Source: Gammaproteobacteria bacterium | GTDB lineage: Bacteria > Pseudomonadota > Gammaproteobacteria > DSM-16500 | Assembly: GCA_031291175.1 (NCBI GenBank) | Contig: JARLJO010000047.1 | Location: forward strand, 124,001 to 188,000 | Direction: 5' to 3' | DNA: 64,000 nt | Part shown: positions 62,686 to 64,000 of the stretch, one piece after another | Numbering within the stretch: position 1 is the stretch's first letter | Layout of the letters: each line of letters starts with the position of its first letter | Program-made: the position numbers and the translations under genes | The notes under the pieces: generated by a model | Told to the model about the DNA's origin: nothing | The model's input: the letters and a program-made list of their open reading frames with translations, nothing else | The model's database searches: none

Positions 62686-64000
62686 ATGGCCGCTGCTAGA
62701 CCAAACGAAATAAAACCGGTACTACAAGCTATTTTGGATATGGGCCCCCAATGGGATGAACCTAGAAAAACCAAAGAAGAAGTAGACGCCATACTGACCG
62801 CCGCTTATAAAAAAAATAGCTCCATAAAAAATGCTTCGAAAGATGAAAATGGCGACACCTCACTTATTTGGGCTGCAAGAAATTATAATTTATATGCGCT
62901 GATGTGGCTCCTGGATCGAAATTTTCTCTATAGACCCGACATCAATGACATTGTTCCCAGCAGTGGTCAGTCAGCTTTATCCATTAGCGTGCAATATAAA
63001 GATAGCGGAGTGAAAAGTGAAACTTCGTCAACGCTCTGGCGAAGAAGCTGCGTCAATTTTTTATTAAAAAATGATGCCGATGCATTTATGGGAGACGGCC
63101 TGGCATTAAAATTAGCTGCGAAGTTTGGCAGTGTTCACTTTTTAAATCATGTCCTTGAAGAAGGTCAGTATGGTGCCATCCTCACAAATCAATTTTTTAA
63201 AGAGATCATTGCGGAAGCGATCAGACTCAATCAAGTTAAGATATTCTCTTATTTAATCAGCGCCGCAAGAAAAAGACTTGTTGATATTGAATTACTAGAT
63301 CCTCTTGCTGCGGTAATTGAGCTATACAGGACAAATGCACAAGCTGCCCTGCATTTTCAAACCCTATTATTTGCAAGTGACATACACTTTAAACAAAGAC
63401 ATCTGGTTTTAGCGGCTAAACTTAATTTACTACCCATCGTAAAAACTTTAGTTGAACAACATAGAATCCCTGTTTCGCCCGAGAGTTTGCAAGAAGCTTT
63501 TCTAATAAACTCCTATCCTATTGCTTCGTATTTACTTGAAACAGCCCAAGACCCTAATGTCATTAATCTTTACTCCCAAGGGCAAAAACCCTCATATCTT
63601 TATGCTTTTGAGGGAGCTTCTGTCCCCATGGTTACATTAGCATTAAGACGAGGCGCAAATTTTGCTGCATTTCAGAAGAAACATAAAAACCAGAACTATT
63701 TTAATTTTACCAATGAGAATGTAAAAAATTTCATACTCGCCTACGAGAACATTCTTATGCAAAATGCCGCCGAAAATAAAGTAGCTCACAGTGAGGAAAT
63801 GAGAGGCTTAATTCAAAAACTTCAGCCGGTTGATATAAAAGATTTAAGACTCCTTGTAAAAGATGCTCCAATTCAAGTGGAATATTTCAATCAATTTATT
63901 CCTGCAGATATCTTAGCAGAAATAGCCGCTGACGCCGCTGCTCCAGCGGCGGCAGCGGCGGCACAACCTGTCTATTATGGCGATCCTGAAGGTGTTCCTC
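62686..64000 (+). CDS. Ankyrin-like repeat protein, 5' part (runs off window)
   Basis: The frame opens at ATG 62686 (GGGG-type site at ~62672) and is open for 438 codons to the window end. The N-terminus MAAARPNEIKPVLQAIL is followed by DENGDTSLIWAARNYNLYAL, an ankyrin-type DxxGxTxLxxAAxxxxxxxxxLL unit, and by further loose repeats (GDGLALKLAAKFGSVHFLN; RHLVLAAKLNLLPIVKTLVE). Around codons 415-425 it has an Ala-rich run. No signal peptide. Ankyrin proteins in intracellular bacteria often act on host partners, which is inference here. The true length is unknown. Confidence 0.8.
   Translation, partial: MAAARPNEIKPVLQAILDMGPQWDEPRKTKEEVDAILTAAYKKNSSIKNASKDENGDTSLIWAARNYNLYALMWLLDRNFLYRPDINDIVPSSGQSALSISVQYKDSGVKSETSSTLWRRSCVNFLLKNDADAFMGDGLALKLAAKFGSVHFLNHVLEEGQYGAILTNQFFKEIIAEAIRLNQVKIFSYLISAARKRLVDIELLDPLAAVIELYRTNAQAALHFQTLLFASDIHFKQRHLVLAAKLNLLPIVKTLVEQHRIPVSPESLQEAFLINSYPIASYLLETAQDPNVINLYSQGQKPSYLYAFEGASVPMVTLALRRGANFAAFQKKHKNQNYFNFTNENVKNFILAYENILMQNAAENKVAHSEEMRGLIQKLQPVDIKDLRLLVKDAPIQVEYFNQFIPADILAEIAADAAAPAAAAAAQPVYYGDPEGVP

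Overview
The window looks like a chromosomal segment of a Legionellales-type gammaproteobacterium (Legionella/Coxiella/Aquicella/Berkiella relatives). This is inferred from an AT-rich composition, an LbtU-type outer-membrane porin, and many long orphan proteins with eukaryote-like or effector-like features: a kinase-like fold, a cytosolic-type sulfotransferase, a patatin, ankyrin-like repeats and Sel1-like repeats. No rRNA, tRNA, CRISPR array or secretion-system gene was seen, so delivery of any protein into a host is inference only.

Layout. 1-5.5 kb: the end of a TPR-like protein, an 879-residue kinase-like protein with a hydrophobic C-terminal region, and a response regulator fused to a metallo-beta-lactamase-fold domain. 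5.5-8.8 kb: a MASE1-GGDEF-EAL cyclic-di-GMP protein, tail-to-tail with a patatin phospholipase. 9.3-11.2 kb: a TetR regulator overlapping a KAS II-type ketoacyl synthase, with a palindromic candidate operator. 11.8-18.3 kb: mostly envelope and exported proteins (a putative glycoside hydrolase, a PilX-like minor pilin, an S53 sedolisin and an LbtU-like porin), plus a phosphoribosyltransferase-ITPase/XTPase fusion. 18.3-23.6 kb: an unknown coiled-coil protein, a BLUF-LuxR blue-light regulator, an L,D-transpeptidase, and an alkylation-repair pair (ogt plus an Ada-AlkA fusion). 23.6-31.5 kb: an ABC-F remnant, an MFS transporter, an M16 protease, and a tightly packed response regulator / histidine kinase / DUF2490 operon. 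31.6-37.7 kb: the sulfotransferase, a 751-residue repeat protein, a beta-barrel and a cysteine-paired beta-propeller-like exported protein. 38-43.8 kb: a LysR/APC-permease divergent pair, then a REP-associated tyrosine transposase (RAYT) inside a field of its own REP sequences, with an internally deleted derivative nearby. 44.4-53.5 kb: a YadG/YadH-type ABC exporter, a DUF885 protein, an alcohol dehydrogenase, an ATP-cone/Mrr-like nuclease, NAD-dependent formate dehydrogenase, a small monooxygenase and an NmrA-like reductase. 53.5-64 kb: a GC-rich 22-bp tandem repeat, a 2,419-residue protein with a SecA-like motor core and a polyglutamine tract, a small exported cysteine protein interrupted by an in-frame stop, and the start of an ankyrin-like protein that runs off the window.

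Intergenic DNA is rich in repeats. At least four palindromic families occur: a GTAG-headed REP family of eight copies paired with the RAYT; a 34-nt GTTGGG(C/T)TTCGC family; a GGCTTGTCC-loop palindrome family; and short CCCGC-CTTC-GCGGG hairpins. Most genes stand alone or in pairs. The clear operons are TetR-KAS, RR-HK-DUF2490, YadG-YadH, and Ada/AlkA-Ogt. The strongest candidates for something undescribed are the SecA-like giant, the phosphoribosyltransferase-ITPase fusion, the kinase-like protein at 1444, and the RAYT with its deletion derivative.
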